From Bacteroidaceae bacterium (GTDB lineage: Bacteria > Bacteroidota > Bacteroidia > Bacteroidales > Bacteroidaceae): a DNA stretch of 48,886 nucleotides. The DNA is taken from NCBI GenBank assembly GCA_024398475.1, contig JAKSJB010000016.1, positions 1-48,886 on the forward strand, written 5' to 3'. The translations under genes were made by a program, and so were the position numbers. Each line of letters starts with the position of its first letter. Positions within the stretch are counted from its first letter, which is position 1. Shown piece after piece: positions 9,589 to 19,964 of this stretch. The notes beneath the pieces were generated by a model. The model had not been told where the DNA came from. It saw only the letters and a program-made list of their open reading frames with translations, and did no database searches.

Positions 9589-10599
9589 TTAGATGAATTC
9601 TCTCAGTTGGAATACTTTCCTGGCAACATCATCGAACTGTTCAGGAGTAAGCGACTGAGCACCATCGCAAAGTGCGTGGATAGGGTCATTGTGAACTTCT
9701 ATGATGAGTCCGGCGGCACCGGCGGCAGTTGCGGCGAGAGACATAGGTTTTACCAATCTGGATTTGCCGGTAGCGTGACTAGGGTCAACTATGACAGGCA
9801 AGTGGGTCAGTTCCTGAAGAACAGGAATTGCAGAAAGGTCAAGCACATTGCGTGTATAAGTGTCGAAACTGCGGATACCACGTTCACACAGAATGACATT
9901 CTCGTTACCTTCCGACATGATATACTCTGCACTCATGAGCAATTCCTTGAGCGTGTTTGCAAGACCGCGCTTCAGAAGGATAGGCTTATTAATCTTACCG
10001 AGTTCCTTCAGTAATTCAAAATTCTGCATGTTGCGGGCACCAACCTGAATAAGGTCCACATCCATGAACATGTCGAGATGGGCGGCACTCATGATTTCTG
10101 TCACGATAGGTAGTCCCGTTGCTTCACGCGCCTTGCGCAGCAATTCAAGACCTTCTCCGTGAAGACCCTGGAAATCGTATGGCGAAGTTCTTGGCTTGAA
10201 TGCACCGCCACGAAGCAATGTAGCGCCTGATGCCTTTACAGCCTTTGCTACCTCAATGATCTGTGACTCTGATTCCACGGAGCAAGGACCGGCAATGATA
10301 GCAAAGTTGCCGCCTCCGATTTTTACCTTGTTGTCACCGCTGCCTATTTCCACAACTGTATCCTGTGGGTGAAAACGACGGTTGGCACATTTGAACGGCT
10401 CGCTTATGCGGGTTACGTTGTCAATGATGTCAAGACCGCTCAGCAGGTCGATGTCAACCTTACTTGTGTCGCCTATGAGTCCGAGAACTGTCTGGTATTC
10501 ACCTTCAGATACGTGAACACCGAGATTTAATGACTTCAACCAATTTATGAGGTTTTGTTTCTGCGCTTCTGTAACGCCTTGTTTTAATACAGCAATCAT
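9589..10599 (-). CDS. aroF: 3-deoxy-7-phosphoheptulonate (DAHP) synthase, type I-beta with N-terminal regulatory domain
   Basis: The enzyme joins phosphoenolpyruvate and erythrose 4-phosphate, the entry step of the shikimate pathway. Residues 1 to about 70 form a ferredoxin-like regulatory domain of the kind found in Thermotoga-type DAHP synthases, where it binds aromatic amino acids. The TIM barrel follows, with GPCSVES, KPRTSPYDFQG and DPSHATGK motifs. The 336 residues lack the C-terminal chorismate mutase fusion that I would expect in some Bacteroidota. It is the first gene of the aroF-tyrA-pheA operon, and a -7 element lies 82 bases upstream of its start. Confidence 0.93.
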   Translation of the reverse strand: MIAVLKQGVTEAQKQNLINWLKSLNLGVHVSEGEYQTVLGLIGDTSKVDIDLLSGLDIIDNVTRISEPFKCANRRFHPQDTVVEIGSGDNKVKIGGGNFAIIAGPCSVESESQIIEVAKAVKASGATLLRGGAFKPRTSPYDFQGLHGEGLELLRKAREATGLPIVTEIMSAAHLDMFMDVDLIQVGARNMQNFELLKELGKINKPILLKRGLANTLKELLMSAEYIMSEGNENVILCERGIRSFDTYTRNVLDLSAIPVLQELTHLPVIVDPSHATGKSRLVKPMSLAATAAGAAGLIIEVHNDPIHALCDGAQSLTPEQFDDVARKVFQLREFI

Positions 10600-10680
10600 T
10601 TTATGTTTATGTTTTGAATTTAATCCTTAAATTATAGTACTCTATTCCTTACTTCATATATCATCATTCCAATTTGTTTT

Positions 10681-10689
10681 GCAAAGTTA
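10681..10689 (-). promoter_or_regulatory. -7 promoter element for the aroF-tyrA-pheA operon
   Basis: The minus strand reads TAACTTTGC, a full match to the Bacteroidota -7 element, 82 bases ahead of the aroF start codon. The -33 position is a poor match. I see no tryptophan- or phenylalanine-rich leader peptide between it and aroF. Confidence 0.55.
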
Positions 10690-11528
10690 TAAATAATAAA
10701 TCACCTAACCATGATTTCTTTCTCAATTTTGTGGTACTAATGATTAAAAATCATTGATTGAATATAAAAAAACAAATTTTGTTACACAATCAATACCGTA
10801 TTCGTGCAATATGCATACGTGGATTAGGTGTTTTTTCCATTCTGATTTTTTAGGGTTTTCTGATGACGTCGTGAATAATGATGTATGTGGTGAATTTGGA
10901 GGTGTTTTTTTGGATATGTATTTGCCTAGGGACAGGAATGTGATTGTTGCGATGTGGCAAATTAACATATGGCTGAACGAATTTATTTTTTATGAGTTCG
11001 ATGAAGATTAATTTTGAGTTTGGTGATGAAAAAACTTGAGTGCGGTGAAATTTTCGGCATGATTATATCTGAATTACGCCTGATTGTGTGCTGATGTACT
11101 CGTGGATAAATATCGTGCAATTAGTTGATAAAATTTAAACTCATTTAATAGTTTACTCGTCTATCATGTGTATACGTTTGATTATAGAAAATCAGTAAAA
11201 ATTGAATATATTTTATATATTTTACAATTGTATTATTTACTGTAGGGTTAGCTTGAATATGAAGCGTGTTTTTGGTGTAGATTTATATGTAAAATTAATA
11301 TAATATTTATTATTGATATGTTTGTCGCCATTTGTTATTTCGAACATGTGAAAAGTAAATTTTTTTGTCTGTTGGATAAATATAATTACTTTTTCGAAAG
11401 TATGAACTGGCTGCTAATCGGGTTTGCTTTTTGTGAAAAAACTCAATATTTGTGGATATTTGTCGAATAATTTTGTCGTTCGTCTTAAAAGTTTGTATGG
11501 TTGTACGTGTTTTTTCATAATTATTTAT

Positions 11529-11537
11529 TAACTTTGC
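11529..11537 (+). promoter_or_regulatory. -7 promoter element for the lpxD operon
   Basis: TAACTTTGC matches the Bacteroidota -7 consensus and lies 33 bases ahead of the lpxD ATG. No TTTG is found at the usual 19-20 base spacing. A TTG lies 25 bases upstream, which is too far for confidence. Confidence 0.55.
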
Positions 11538-11569
11538 AAAGATTTTGTAGTATTATAACTTAATTGTAG

Positions 11570-12619
11570 ATGGAAATAACTGCACAGCAGATAGCTGCAT
11601 ACATTAATGGCGTCGTAGAAGGTAATCCAGACGCAAAGGTTAATAACTTCGCAAAGATTGAGGAAGGTTTTGAGGGTGCATTGTCATTCCTTGCAAATCC
11701 TCAGTACGAGCACTATATTTATGAGACAAAATCAAGTGTTGTTCTTGTAAGTAAGGATTTCAAGCCAACGAAATCTGTGGCTGCAACACTTATACGTGTG
11801 GATAACCCATACGAATCAATTGCGGTATTACTGAAACTGTATGAATCTATGAAACCTAAGCATGTGGGCATTGACCCATTGGCTTATGTGGCTCCTACAG
11901 CAAAGATTGGTAAGGATGTCTTTCTTGCTCCTTTTGCAGCCGTGGGTGATTATGCCGAGATTGCCGATGGCGCACAACTTCATCCGCATGCCACAGTTGG
12001 CGCACGTGCCAAGGTGGGTGAAAACACCATCATGTACAGCAACAGTGTGGTATACCATGACTGTAAGGTCGGTAACAACTGTATTCTGCATGCAGGTTGT
12101 GTAATCGGAGCAGACGGATTTGGTTTTGCTCCTACCGCTAATGGCTATGAAAAGATTCCGCAGATTGGAATAGTCACCATTGAAGATGATGTTGAAATAG
12201 GGGCTAACACTTGTATTGACCGTTCTACGATGGGTACTACAATCATCCATAGGGGCGTAAAACTCGATAATCTTGTTCAGATTGCGCATAATGTGGAAGT
12301 GGGAGCCAATACAGTCATGTCTGCCCAGGCTGGTGTGGCTGGAAGTGCCAAGATCGGTGAATGGTGTATGCTTGGCGGTCAGGTCGGTGTTGCCGGTCAC
12401 ATCGTAGTAGGTGACAGGGTAAACGCCGGAGCACAGTCAGGTATTCCTGGAGGACGTCTCATCAAACAGGGCAACTGTACCGTGATGGGTTATCCGGCTA
12501 TAGAACATGCTAATTTTGCGCGTTCTGCAGCCGCTCTGAAGAATCTGCCGGAACTCGTGAAGGAAGTGAACGAATTAAGAAAAGAAATAGAACAACTGAA
12601 GCAATGCAAAAGCAAGTAA
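11570..12619 (+). CDS. lpxD: UDP-3-O-acylglucosamine N-acyltransferase
   Basis: LpxD adds the second 3-hydroxyacyl chain to UDP-3-O-acylglucosamine in lipid A synthesis. An N-terminal uridine-binding domain covers about 1-100. A left-handed parallel beta-helix made of hexapeptide repeats covers about 100-315 and includes the segments [13 protein letters not shown] and QIAHNVEVG. The catalytic histidine is expected in the QIAHNV segment. A C-terminal helix full of Glu and Lys ends the 349 residues. The gene heads the operon lpxD-lpxC/fabZ-lpxA and overlaps the next gene by 16 bases. Confidence 0.96.
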   Translation: MEITAQQIAAYINGVVEGNPDAKVNNFAKIEEGFEGALSFLANPQYEHYIYETKSSVVLVSKDFKPTKSVAATLIRVDNPYESIAVLLKLYESMKPKHVGIDPLAYVAPTAKIGKDVFLAPFAAVGDYAEIADGAQLHPHATVGARAKVGENTIMYSNSVVYHDCKVGNNCILHAGCVIGADGFGFAPTANGYEKIPQIGIVTIEDDVEIGANTCIDRSTMGTTIIHRGVKLDNLVQIAHNVEVGANTVMSAQAGVAGSAKIGEWCMLGGQVGVAGHIVVGDRVNAGAQSGIPGGRLIKQGNCTVMGYPAIEHANFARSAAALKNLPELVKEVNELRKEIEQLKQCKSK

Positions 12620-13986
12620 CACTTAAACAGAGCTTTACTGTCAAGGGAAAGGGACTACATACCGGTCAGTTCATTACTGCAACTTTCTGTCCCGCTCCTA
12701 CTGACTATGGATATAAAATCCAGCGTGTGGATTTGCAGGAACAACCTGTAATCGACTGTGTAGCGGAAAACGTGGGTGAAACGCAGAGAGGAACGGTTTT
12801 GGTGAAGGACGGCATCAAGGTCAGTACCATTGAACATGCAATGGCTGCTCTTTATGCATCTGGTATCGACAACTGTCTCATTCAACTTGACGGTCCTGAG
12901 ATGCCAATCCTTGACGGAAGTGCCATACTTTTTGTGAATGCCATCAATAAGGTGGGTTTGGAGGAACAGGCTGCCAACAAGAACTTTTATGTAGTAAAGA
13001 AGAAGATAGAAGTTAAGGGTGACAACGGTGAACACATCATTATAACACCAGATGACGAATTCTGTGTGAACACCATGATTGCCTTCAACAGTAAAGTGCT
13101 TTCAAGTCAGTTTGCCACACTCGACCACATGAATGATTTTACATCAGAGGTGGCTTCGGCACGTACATTTGTATTCGTACGTGAAGTACAGCCTTTGCTT
13201 GAACTTGGATTGATTAAGGGTGGGGACCTGGATAATGCTATCGTAATTTACGAAAATGAATTACCGCAGGCTAAATTCGATGCTCTTGCCGATAAGATAG
13301 GTATTGCACATCGTGATGCCACTCAGTTGGGCTATCTCAATACCCGTCCTCTCACATGGCCAAACGAGACAGCACGTCATAAGTTGCTTGACATAATCGG
13401 TGACCTTGCTTTGATAGGCCGTCCAATCAAGGGACGCATCATTGCTACTAAACCAGGTCATACCATCAACAATAAGTTTGCACGTGAAATCCGCCGAGAC
13501 ATCCGCAAGCATGAGGTGCAGGCACCAGTATATGATCCAAACAAGGCACCGGTAATTGACATAAACCGCATACGTGAACTAATTCCTCATCGTTATCCAA
13601 TGCTTCTTGTCGATAAGATTATTGACATTGACGAGAATCAGATAATAGGAATAAAGAACGTGACGGTAAATGAACCATTCTTCCAGGGACATTTTCCACA
13701 GGAACCGGTGATGCCGGGGGTACTTCTCGTAGAAGCAATGGCACAGGCTGGCGGAATGCTGGTTATGAGTACACTTGACGAACCTGAAAAATGGACTGCA
13801 TATTTCATGAAGATAGACAATGTGAAATTCCGTCATAAGGTAGTTCCGGGTGATACCCTCATTTTCCAGGTAAGACTGCTCGGTCCTGTGCGTCATGGAA
13901 TTTCTTCAATGGCAGGATACATCTTCGTGGGTGACACGCTTGTGGCACAAGCAGAGTTCATGGCACAGATAGTGAAGAATAAATAA
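12604..13986 (+). CDS. lpxC: Fused UDP-3-O-acyl-N-acetylglucosamine deacetylase / 3-hydroxyacyl-ACP dehydratase (LpxC-FabZ)
   Basis: The N-terminal half is LpxC, the zinc deacetylase that commits precursors to lipid A. It has the GLHTG start, a zinc-binding H78 in [10 protein letters not shown] and the HKLLDIIGD segment with further ligands. From about residue 315 it continues as FabZ, the dehydratase of fatty acid elongation, with [11 protein letters not shown] near 326 and GHFP near 361 followed by [11 protein letters not shown]. This LpxC-FabZ fusion is known in Bacteroidota. Both activities use or produce 3-hydroxyacyl-ACP, so the fusion ties the lipid A and fatty acid branches together. 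It overlaps lpxD by 16 bases and is followed by lpxA after 9. Confidence 0.96.
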   Translation: MQKQVTLKQSFTVKGKGLHTGQFITATFCPAPTDYGYKIQRVDLQEQPVIDCVAENVGETQRGTVLVKDGIKVSTIEHAMAALYASGIDNCLIQLDGPEMPILDGSAILFVNAINKVGLEEQAANKNFYVVKKKIEVKGDNGEHIIITPDDEFCVNTMIAFNSKVLSSQFATLDHMNDFTSEVASARTFVFVREVQPLLELGLIKGGDLDNAIVIYENELPQAKFDALADKIGIAHRDATQLGYLNTRPLTWPNETARHKLLDIIGDLALIGRPIKGRIIATKPGHTINNKFAREIRRDIRKHEVQAPVYDPNKAPVIDINRIRELIPHRYPMLLVDKIIDIDENQIIGIKNVTVNEPFFQGHFPQEPVMPGVLLVEAMAQAGGMLVMSTLDEPEKWTAYFMKIDNVKFRHKVVPGDTLIFQVRLLGPVRHGISSMAGYIFVGDTLVAQAEFMAQIVKNK

Positions 13987-13995
13987 TATATAAAT

Positions 13996-14769
13996 ATGAG
14001 TAAGATAAGTCCTTTAGCATTTATTGACCCAGAGGCTAAGATTGGAGAGAACTGTACCATTGGTGCTTTTTGCTTCATCGATAAAGGGGTGGAGATAGGT
14101 GACAACAACGAACTGATGAACAGCGTGACTCTGCTCAACGGAACCCGTATGGGTAGTGGCAATGTCCTGTTTCCCGGTGCTGTGATCGGTGCCGTTCCTC
14201 AGGACCTGAAGTTTCGTGGAGAGGAAACAACTGTACAGATTGGTGACAACAACAAGATACGTGAAAATGTGACTATCCATCGTGGTACTGCAAGTAAGGG
14301 TACTACAATCGTAGGAAGCAACAACCTGATTATGGAGAATGCACATATCGCTCATGACTGCGAATTCGGAAGCAACATCATCATGGGTAATTCAACAAAA
14401 CTGGCAGGTGAGGTCATTGTTGATGACAAGGCAATCATCAGTGCCGTTGTTCTCGTACATCAGTTTACACGCATTGGCGGCATTTCCATGACTCAAGGCG
14501 GTACGCGTACCGGTTCGGACATCCCACCATTTGTGATTGCTGCCCGAGATCCTGTTTCCTATTGCGGAATCAACCTCGTCGGATTGCGTCGCCGTGGATT
14601 CAGTAACGAACTCATAAGCAACATACATGAAACTTACCGAATCCTGTACAACAGTAACTTACGCGTGGTTGAGGCCTTGGAAAAAATCAAGGAGGAAATA
14701 CCAATGTCTCCTGAGATTCAGTATATTATTGATTTCGTAAGCTCAACACGCCGAGGAATCATCAGATAA
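13996..14769 (+). CDS. lpxA: Acyl-ACP--UDP-N-acetylglucosamine O-acyltransferase
   Basis: LpxA performs the first acylation of lipid A synthesis, adding a 3-hydroxyacyl chain to UDP-GlcNAc. The hexapeptide beta-helix runs from about 5 to 190 with repeated I-G-x-N/x-x patterns. It contains the ENAHIAHDC segment that holds the catalytic histidine region and the later GGTRTGSDIPPF loop. A helical C-terminus with NLVGLRRRGF completes the 257 residues, slightly shorter than the E. coli enzyme. The order lpxD, lpxC/fabZ, lpxA means one transcript can supply the first three dedicated steps, although the biochemical order is A, C, D. Confidence 0.96.
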   Translation: MSKISPLAFIDPEAKIGENCTIGAFCFIDKGVEIGDNNELMNSVTLLNGTRMGSGNVLFPGAVIGAVPQDLKFRGEETTVQIGDNNKIRENVTIHRGTASKGTTIVGSNNLIMENAHIAHDCEFGSNIIMGNSTKLAGEVIVDDKAIISAVVLVHQFTRIGGISMTQGGTRTGSDIPPFVIAARDPVSYCGINLVGLRRRGFSNELISNIHETYRILYNSNLRVVEALEKIKEEIPMSPEIQYIIDFVSSTRRGIIR

Positions 14770-14783
14770 AAGATATTCTGATT

Positions 14784-15332
14784 ATGATATTCAGATTCAC
14801 ACTAATCTCTGATGAAGCAGAAGACTTCATGAGAGAAATTCAAATCAATGCAGACGCCACTTTCCTGGATTTCCACAAGACGATCCTGGAAGCCTGCAAG
14901 TATGCCGATGACCAAATGACATCTTTCACTATATGTGAGAATGGTTGGGAAAAATGTCAGGAAATCACTCTTGAGGAGATGGACACGGAAAGTGACCAGG
15001 ATTCCTACATAATGGCAGAAACCTGTCTTGATGAGTTTCTGGAAGATGAGAAGCAGCATCTTCTTTATACGTATGACCCACTTGCTGACCGCAACTTCTT
15101 TATTGAACTGTCAGAGATTATCACAGGCAAGTCGCTGAAGGCTCCAAAGGTGTCACGCAGTATGGGCGAAGCTCCAAGACAGACAATAGATTTTGATGAA
15201 CTTTTTGCACGCAATCCATTAGTATCTGAGCCTGCAATTGACCTCGACGAAGATTTATACGGCGATGGAATATCTGAAGAGGATAACGACCTTGAAGGAT
15301 TGGACATCAGTGACGGTAATCCATTCGAATAA
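14784..15332 (+). CDS. pRiA4b ORF-3-like protein (IS1096 passenger TnpR family), function unknown
   Basis: This acidic 182-residue protein starts MIFRFTLISDEAEDFMREIQI and contains the short beta/alpha pattern of the pRiA4b ORF-3-like family, including LDFHKTILEACKYADDQM and FTICENGWEK. The family name comes from plasmid and IS passenger genes, but here the gene lies in a core operon. It lies 14 bases after lpxA and ends directly against the miaA ATG. The C-terminal third, from about 135, is strongly acidic (runs of Asp and Glu) and is probably disordered. No transposase, inverted repeats or target duplication are present, so I do not call it mobile. Confidence 0.7.
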   Translation: MIFRFTLISDEAEDFMREIQINADATFLDFHKTILEACKYADDQMTSFTICENGWEKCQEITLEEMDTESDQDSYIMAETCLDEFLEDEKQHLLYTYDPLADRNFFIELSEIITGKSLKAPKVSRSMGEAPRQTIDFDELFARNPLVSEPAIDLDEDLYGDGISEEDNDLEGLDISDGNPFE

Positions 15333-16235
15333 ATGAAAACGCTGGTAGTACTGATAGGTCCTACTGCTGTGGGGAAAACAGAGCTTAGCATACAACTTGC
15401 TAAGCTTTTGTGTTGTGATATAATTTCCGCAGATTCCCGTCAGATATACAAGGACATTACTATCGGTACGGCAAAACCTACCCGTGAGGAGTTGGCTCAA
15501 GTACGCCACCATTTCATAGATATCCTAAACCTTGAGGATTATTACAGCGCTGCTCAGTATGAAATAGATGTGCTGAGACTTTTGGAAGAGCAGTTCAAGA
15601 TAGGGGATTACGCATTGATGGTAGGTGGGTCGATGATGTACACCGATGCCGTATGCAAGGGAATAGACGATATTCCGACTATCAATGATGATACGCGCGA
15701 GATGATGCGTCATCGTCTGGAAACGGAAGGATTGGACGCGTTGACGCGTGAACTTAAACTGCTCGACCCTGAGTATTTTGAACTTGTGGACAGGAAAAAC
15801 CATAAGAGGGTGGTGCATGCTTTGGAAGTGTGTTATCAGACGGGGCATACATACACTTCATTCCGAAAGAACTCTGTGAAGGAACGTCCGTTTAGGATAG
15901 TCAAGATTGGATTGTGCCGTGATCGTGACAACCTCTTTCAGAGAATCAATAGCCGTGTAGATGTCATGATGCGTGAGGGTTTTATGGAAGAAGCACGGTC
16001 TTTGTTCCCGAAACGTGAACTCAACTCACTCAATACCGTAGGTTACAAGGAACTGTTTAAGGTAATTGGCGGAGAGTGGGAACAGCAGATGGCTGTTGAG
16101 CGGATTAAGAAAAATACAAGGGTGTATGCCAAGAAACAAATGACTTGGTATGCCCACGATGAAGACATTCATTGGCTTGCTGCCGATAAGATGCCGAAAG
16201 AAGTAATGATTGAAGAAATAGAAAAGATAATATGA
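15333..16235 (+). CDS. miaA: tRNA dimethylallyltransferase
   Basis: MiaA transfers a dimethylallyl group to A37 of tRNAs that read codons beginning with U. The P-loop GPTAVGKT lies at 9-16, followed by the DSRQIYK and IGTAKPT motifs of the family. The swinging insertion domain and the C-terminal Tyr/Lys-rich segment [14 protein letters not shown] are present. The 300 residues match the family length. The gene touches the preceding gene with no gap and overlaps the DUF1846 gene by four bases (ATGA), so translation of the three is likely coupled. Confidence 0.96.
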   Translation: MKTLVVLIGPTAVGKTELSIQLAKLLCCDIISADSRQIYKDITIGTAKPTREELAQVRHHFIDILNLEDYYSAAQYEIDVLRLLEEQFKIGDYALMVGGSMMYTDAVCKGIDDIPTINDDTREMMRHRLETEGLDALTRELKLLDPEYFELVDRKNHKRVVHALEVCYQTGHTYTSFRKNSVKERPFRIVKIGLCRDRDNLFQRINSRVDVMMREGFMEEARSLFPKRELNSLNTVGYKELFKVIGGEWEQQMAVERIKKNTRVYAKKQMTWYAHDEDIHWLAADKMPKEVMIEEIEKII

Positions 16236-17695
16236 ACTACGGATTTGACAACGAGAAATATCTGAAGATACAGCCCGAGCACATCAAGGAACGTATTGCT
16301 CAGTTTGGCGATAAACTGTATTTGGAATTTGGAGGCAAATTGTTCGATGACTTCCACGCAAGTCGTGTACTTCCAGGTTTCCAACCCGACAGTAAATTAA
16401 GAATGCTCATGCAACTGCGTGACGATGCGGAAATTGTAATCGTCATAAGTGCTCTCGATATAGAAAAGAATAAGGTGCGTAGTGATCTTGATATAACATA
16501 CGATAATGACGTACTGCGTCTGCGTGATGAATTCATGAGTCGCGGCTTGATGGTTGGTTCCGTAGTGATTACTCACTTTAACGGTCAGGCAAGTGCCAAG
16601 GCTTATCAGGGACGTTTGGAACGACTTGGCATCAAGGTCTATTTCCATTATATGATAGAAGGTTATCCTACGAATGTGGACCTTATCTGTTCGGAAGAAG
16701 GATTCGGTAAGAATGACTATGTGGAAACTACACGTCCGTTGGTAATCATTACTGCCCCTGGTCCGGGAAGTGGAAAGATGGCTGTGTGCCTTTCTCAACT
16801 CTATCAGGAAAACAAGCGTGGAGTGAAGGCAGGATATGCAAAGTTTGAGACGTTCCCAATATGGAACATTCCATTGAAGCATCCTGTAAATGTGGCTTAC
16901 GAAGCAGCAACGGCAGACCTCAACGATGTAAATATGATTGACCCGTTCCACTTGGAGGCTTACGGAAAGACAACTGTTAATTACAACCGTGATATTGAGA
17001 TATTCCCAGTTCTCAATGCCATATTCGAAGGAATATACGGAGAGAATCCTTATAAGTCTCCTACGGATATGGGAGTAAACATGGCTGGATATTGCATCAG
17101 CGATGATGAGATTTGCTGCAAGGCTTCCAAAGACGAAATAATCCGTCGCTATTATGCGGCTTTATGCAATCTTGCAAATGGAAAGTCTGACGAGAATGAA
17201 GCAAACAAGATTGCCTTGCTGATGAAGCAGATAAAGATTAGTACGGAAGACCGTAAGACAACTATTGCTGCAAAGGAAAAGAAATTGCAGTCTGGTGTTA
17301 ATTCTGCAGCAATAGAACTTAAGGACGGCACAATCATAACCGCTAAGACAAGTGATCTCTTAGGTCCGAGTGCGGCATTGCTGCTCAATGCAACGAAGTA
17401 TCTTGCCGGTATTGAACATGACGTGAAACTCATTCCGCAGCAGATGATAGAACCTATTCAGAATACAAAGGTAAACTATCTTCATGGAAAGAACCCAAGA
17501 CTTCATACTGATGAAGTGCTTGTGGCGCTGTCAATGTTGAGTCTTAACGATGAGAACTGCCGGCGTGCTCTTTCATGTCTTCCTGAATTGGAAGGCTGTC
17601 AGGTTCATTCAACCGTTATGTTGAGTGAAGTAGACCACAAGATATTCAAGAAACTGGGAGTAGGGCTGACTTGTGATCCTATCAAGAAAAAATAA
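16232..17695 (+). CDS. DUF1846 domain-containing protein
   Basis: The 487 residues resemble the DUF1846 family, whose members are about 500 residues long and of unsettled function. The N-terminal half includes [18 protein letters not shown] and a stretch around 165-185 reading [20 protein letters not shown], which looks like a nucleotide-binding loop and suggests a kinase- or ligase-like fold. It has no signal peptide or membrane segment, so it should be cytoplasmic. It overlaps miaA by four bases. I cannot state a substrate. The P-loop-like segment is seen in the sequence, while ATP use is inference. Confidence 0.8.
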   Translation: MNYGFDNEKYLKIQPEHIKERIAQFGDKLYLEFGGKLFDDFHASRVLPGFQPDSKLRMLMQLRDDAEIVIVISALDIEKNKVRSDLDITYDNDVLRLRDEFMSRGLMVGSVVITHFNGQASAKAYQGRLERLGIKVYFHYMIEGYPTNVDLICSEEGFGKNDYVETTRPLVIITAPGPGSGKMAVCLSQLYQENKRGVKAGYAKFETFPIWNIPLKHPVNVAYEAATADLNDVNMIDPFHLEAYGKTTVNYNRDIEIFPVLNAIFEGIYGENPYKSPTDMGVNMAGYCISDDEICCKASKDEIIRRYYAALCNLANGKSDENEANKIALLMKQIKISTEDRKTTIAAKEKKLQSGVNSAAIELKDGTIITAKTSDLLGPSAALLLNATKYLAGIEHDVKLIPQQMIEPIQNTKVNYLHGKNPRLHTDEVLVALSMLSLNDENCRRALSCLPELEGCQVHSTVMLSEVDHKIFKKLGVGLTCDPIKKK

Positions 17696-17861
17696 TAGGT
17701 TTGTAGGACTGACATCACCATGGTTAATGCCTGATTTCATAATTGTCAGCCAAAATGCATACCAAATAAATTATTATGCTTATATTTGTACCCGATATCT
17801 ACATGAATTGAATCATTCATTTTCATGATAAAATAACAATAACACATAAAAACAAACGGCA

Positions 17862-18977
17862 ATGATTATTGGAACAACCAAGGAACTCAAGAACCATGAG
17901 TACAGAGTAGGTCTGACACCTGCAAACGTGAGTGCTTTCGTGGCAAAAGGTCACACAGTATTGGTAGAAACAAAAGCCGGCGAAGGTGCTGGTTTTTCTG
18001 ATGAAGAATATAAGGCTGCAGGAGCAAAGATAATTGCATCTCCTGCTGAAGTGTTCGAAAAGAGTGAAATGATAGTTAAGGTCAAGGAACCAGAACCATG
18101 CGAGTATCAGTTCCTCCGCAAGAATCAGATTCTTTTCACATACCTTCATCTTGCACCAAATCCACAACTTGCGCAAGCAATAATGAAGAGTGGATGTAAG
18201 GCTGTTGCTTTCGAGACAATCACAGACAAGCAGGGCAATTTGCCTTGTCTCCGTCCAATGAGTCAGATTGCCGGCCGTCTCAGTATTCAGGAAGGAGCAA
18301 AGTTCATGCAGAAGAGTTTCGGCGGACGTGGTATTCTTCTTGGAGGTGTACCAGGAGTTGAGCGTGGAAAAATCGTTATCGTCGGTGGTGGTATTGCTGG
18401 TACCTATGCAGCAAAGGCTGCAGTAGGAATCGGTGCTGACGTCACATTGCTCGATATCAACCTCAACCGTCTTGCATATCTTGACGATATTTTCGGAACT
18501 TCAATCACAACCCTCTACAGCACAGAGGCAAACATTCGCAAGTCATTGCAGGATGCTGACCTCGTAATCGGTTCTGTATTGATTCCTGGTGGCAGAACTC
18601 CAAAACTTGTACGTCGCGAACATCTCCCTCTTATGCGCAAGGGTGCAGTAATCGTAGATATTGCCATTGACCAAGGTGGATGCTGTGAAAGTTCACATGT
18701 AACAACTCATGATGACCCTGTATTCATCGAAAACGGAGTGGTACACTATTGTGTCGGTAATATGCCAGGTGCAGTTCCTTATACTTCTACTGTTGCACTT
18801 GCAAATGCTACATTCCGCTATGCAATGCTCATGGCTGATAATGGTCTGGAAGAAGCAATCAAGATTGATGAAGGTCTTGCAAACGGACTCAATGTCTATA
18901 AGGGTAAGTGTACGAACAAGAATGTGGCAACAGCTCTCAACCTTGAATTTGTAGCACCTCTTGATGCTATAAAATAA
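17862..18977 (+). CDS. ald: Alanine dehydrogenase
   Basis: The enzyme interconverts L-alanine and pyruvate plus ammonia with NAD. The N-terminus MIIGTTKELKNHEYRVGLTP is typical of the family. The catalytic residues K75 (in VKVKEPEP) and H96 (in TYLHLAPN) fall at the positions known from characterised enzymes. The NAD-binding motif GGGIAGTYAA lies near 172-181. The length of 371 is standard. It probably has its own promoter: TATATTTG at 17781-17788 lies 74 bases ahead, though without a clear -33 box. rfbA follows after 46 bases. Confidence 0.95.
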   Translation: MIIGTTKELKNHEYRVGLTPANVSAFVAKGHTVLVETKAGEGAGFSDEEYKAAGAKIIASPAEVFEKSEMIVKVKEPEPCEYQFLRKNQILFTYLHLAPNPQLAQAIMKSGCKAVAFETITDKQGNLPCLRPMSQIAGRLSIQEGAKFMQKSFGGRGILLGGVPGVERGKIVIVGGGIAGTYAAKAAVGIGADVTLLDINLNRLAYLDDIFGTSITTLYSTEANIRKSLQDADLVIGSVLIPGGRTPKLVRREHLPLMRKGAVIVDIAIDQGGCCESSHVTTHDDPVFIENGVVHYCVGNMPGAVPYTSTVALANATFRYAMLMADNGLEEAIKIDEGLANGLNVYKGKCTNKNVATALNLEFVAPLDAIK

Positions 18978-19023
18978 TTTTTTACTTGGATATACAATAG
19001 AATTATAGAAATATACGTAACTT

Positions 19024-19902
19024 ATGAAAGGAATTGTTCTGGCAGGTGGTTCAGGCACACGCCTGTATCCTATTACAAAGGGTGTAAGCAAACAGTTGCT
19101 TCCCATCTATGATAAACCGATGGTTTATTATCCAATCAGCGTACTTATGCTGGCTGGAATCCAGGACATCCTCATCATAAGTACACCTCAGGACCTTCCC
19201 GGATTCCGACGCCTTCTTGGCGATGGTTCAGATTATGGCGTTCGTTTTACGTACGCAGAACAGCCGTCACCAGATGGATTGGCACAGGCTTTCATTATTG
19301 GTGAAGAGTTTGTAGGGAATGATTCTGTATGCTTAGTACTCGGAGATAACATTTTCCATGGTGCAGGCTTTACCGGAATGCTGAAGGAAGCCGTGAGGAC
19401 AGCAGAGGAAGATAGCAAGGCAACAGTCTTTGGCTATTGGGTAAATGATCCGGAACGATATGGAGTCGCAGAGTTTGATTCAGAAGGAAACTGTCTGAGT
19501 ATAGAGGAAAAGCCACAACAGCCAAAAAGTAATTATGCAGTTGTAGGACTTTATTTCTATCCAAATAAGGTGGTCAATATAGCCAAGAACATAAAACCAT
19601 CTCCACGAGGAGAACTTGAGATAACTACCGTTAATCAGCAGTTCCTGTCTGAGGGCGAACTGAAAGTCCAGACACTTGGTCGGGGATTTGCATGGCTTGA
19701 TACGGGTACTCATGACTCCCTCAGCGAGGCAAGTACATTTGTTGAAGTCATCGAAAAACGTCAGGGATTGAAAATTGCCTGTCTTGAAGACATCGCTTAT
19801 CGAAAAGGTTGGATTGATGCTGACCGCATGCGTCAATTGGCACAGCCTATGATAAAGAATCAGTATGGACAGTACCTCCTGAGAAGAATTGGTGAACTGT
19901 AA
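19024..19902 (+). CDS. rfbA: Glucose-1-phosphate thymidylyltransferase
   Basis: RfbA makes dTDP-glucose from dTTP and glucose 1-phosphate, the first step towards dTDP-rhamnose for surface polysaccharide. The nucleotide-binding motif GGSGTR lies at 8-13 with [11 protein letters not shown] after it. The GDNIFHG, EEKP and [10 protein letters not shown] segments of the family are present. At 292 residues it is the long RmlA form. No rfbB, rfbC or rfbD is in the window, so the rest of the rhamnose pathway must lie elsewhere. galE and a nucleotidyltransferase of unknown substrate follow, giving a sugar-nucleotide neighbourhood. Confidence 0.95.
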   Translation: MKGIVLAGGSGTRLYPITKGVSKQLLPIYDKPMVYYPISVLMLAGIQDILIISTPQDLPGFRRLLGDGSDYGVRFTYAEQPSPDGLAQAFIIGEEFVGNDSVCLVLGDNIFHGAGFTGMLKEAVRTAEEDSKATVFGYWVNDPERYGVAEFDSEGNCLSIEEKPQQPKSNYAVVGLYFYPNKVVNIAKNIKPSPRGELEITTVNQQFLSEGELKVQTLGRGFAWLDTGTHDSLSEASTFVEVIEKRQGLKIACLEDIAYRKGWIDADRMRQLAQPMIKNQYGQYLLRRIGEL

Positions 19903-19964
19903 ATCAAAGTAAAGGTTATCGCCTTAAATGAATATGCAGTTTATTGTAGTTTGAAATAAAACGA

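Larger units (their letters stand above)
10600..11569. other. 970-bp AT-rich intergenic region with two divergent promoters
   Basis: This stretch separates aroF (leftward) from lpxD (rightward). The left edge carries a minus-strand TAACTTTGC at 10681-10689 for aroF. The right edge carries TAACTTTGC at 11529-11537, 33 bases ahead of the lpxD start. Between them, about 800 bases are AT-rich. I see no known RNA family, tRNA, strong terminator or convincing gene there. Small open frames exist on both strands around 10744-11011 but resemble no family I know. Confidence 0.7.

Noticed and set aside
10744..11011. Two small overlapping open frames on opposite strands in the aroF-lpxD gap (74 and 85 codons)
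   Set aside because: No recognised domain, no promoter with correct spacing, and a composition like the surrounding AT-rich DNA.
14784..15332. Possible mobile element because the family name mentions IS1096 and plasmid pRiA4b
   Set aside because: No transposase, terminal inverted repeats or target duplication. The gene is locked between lpxA and miaA with almost no spacing.
17709..17748. Inverted repeat CTGACA/TTGTCAG after the DUF1846 gene as a terminator
   Set aside because: The stem is short with a long loop, and no T run follows.
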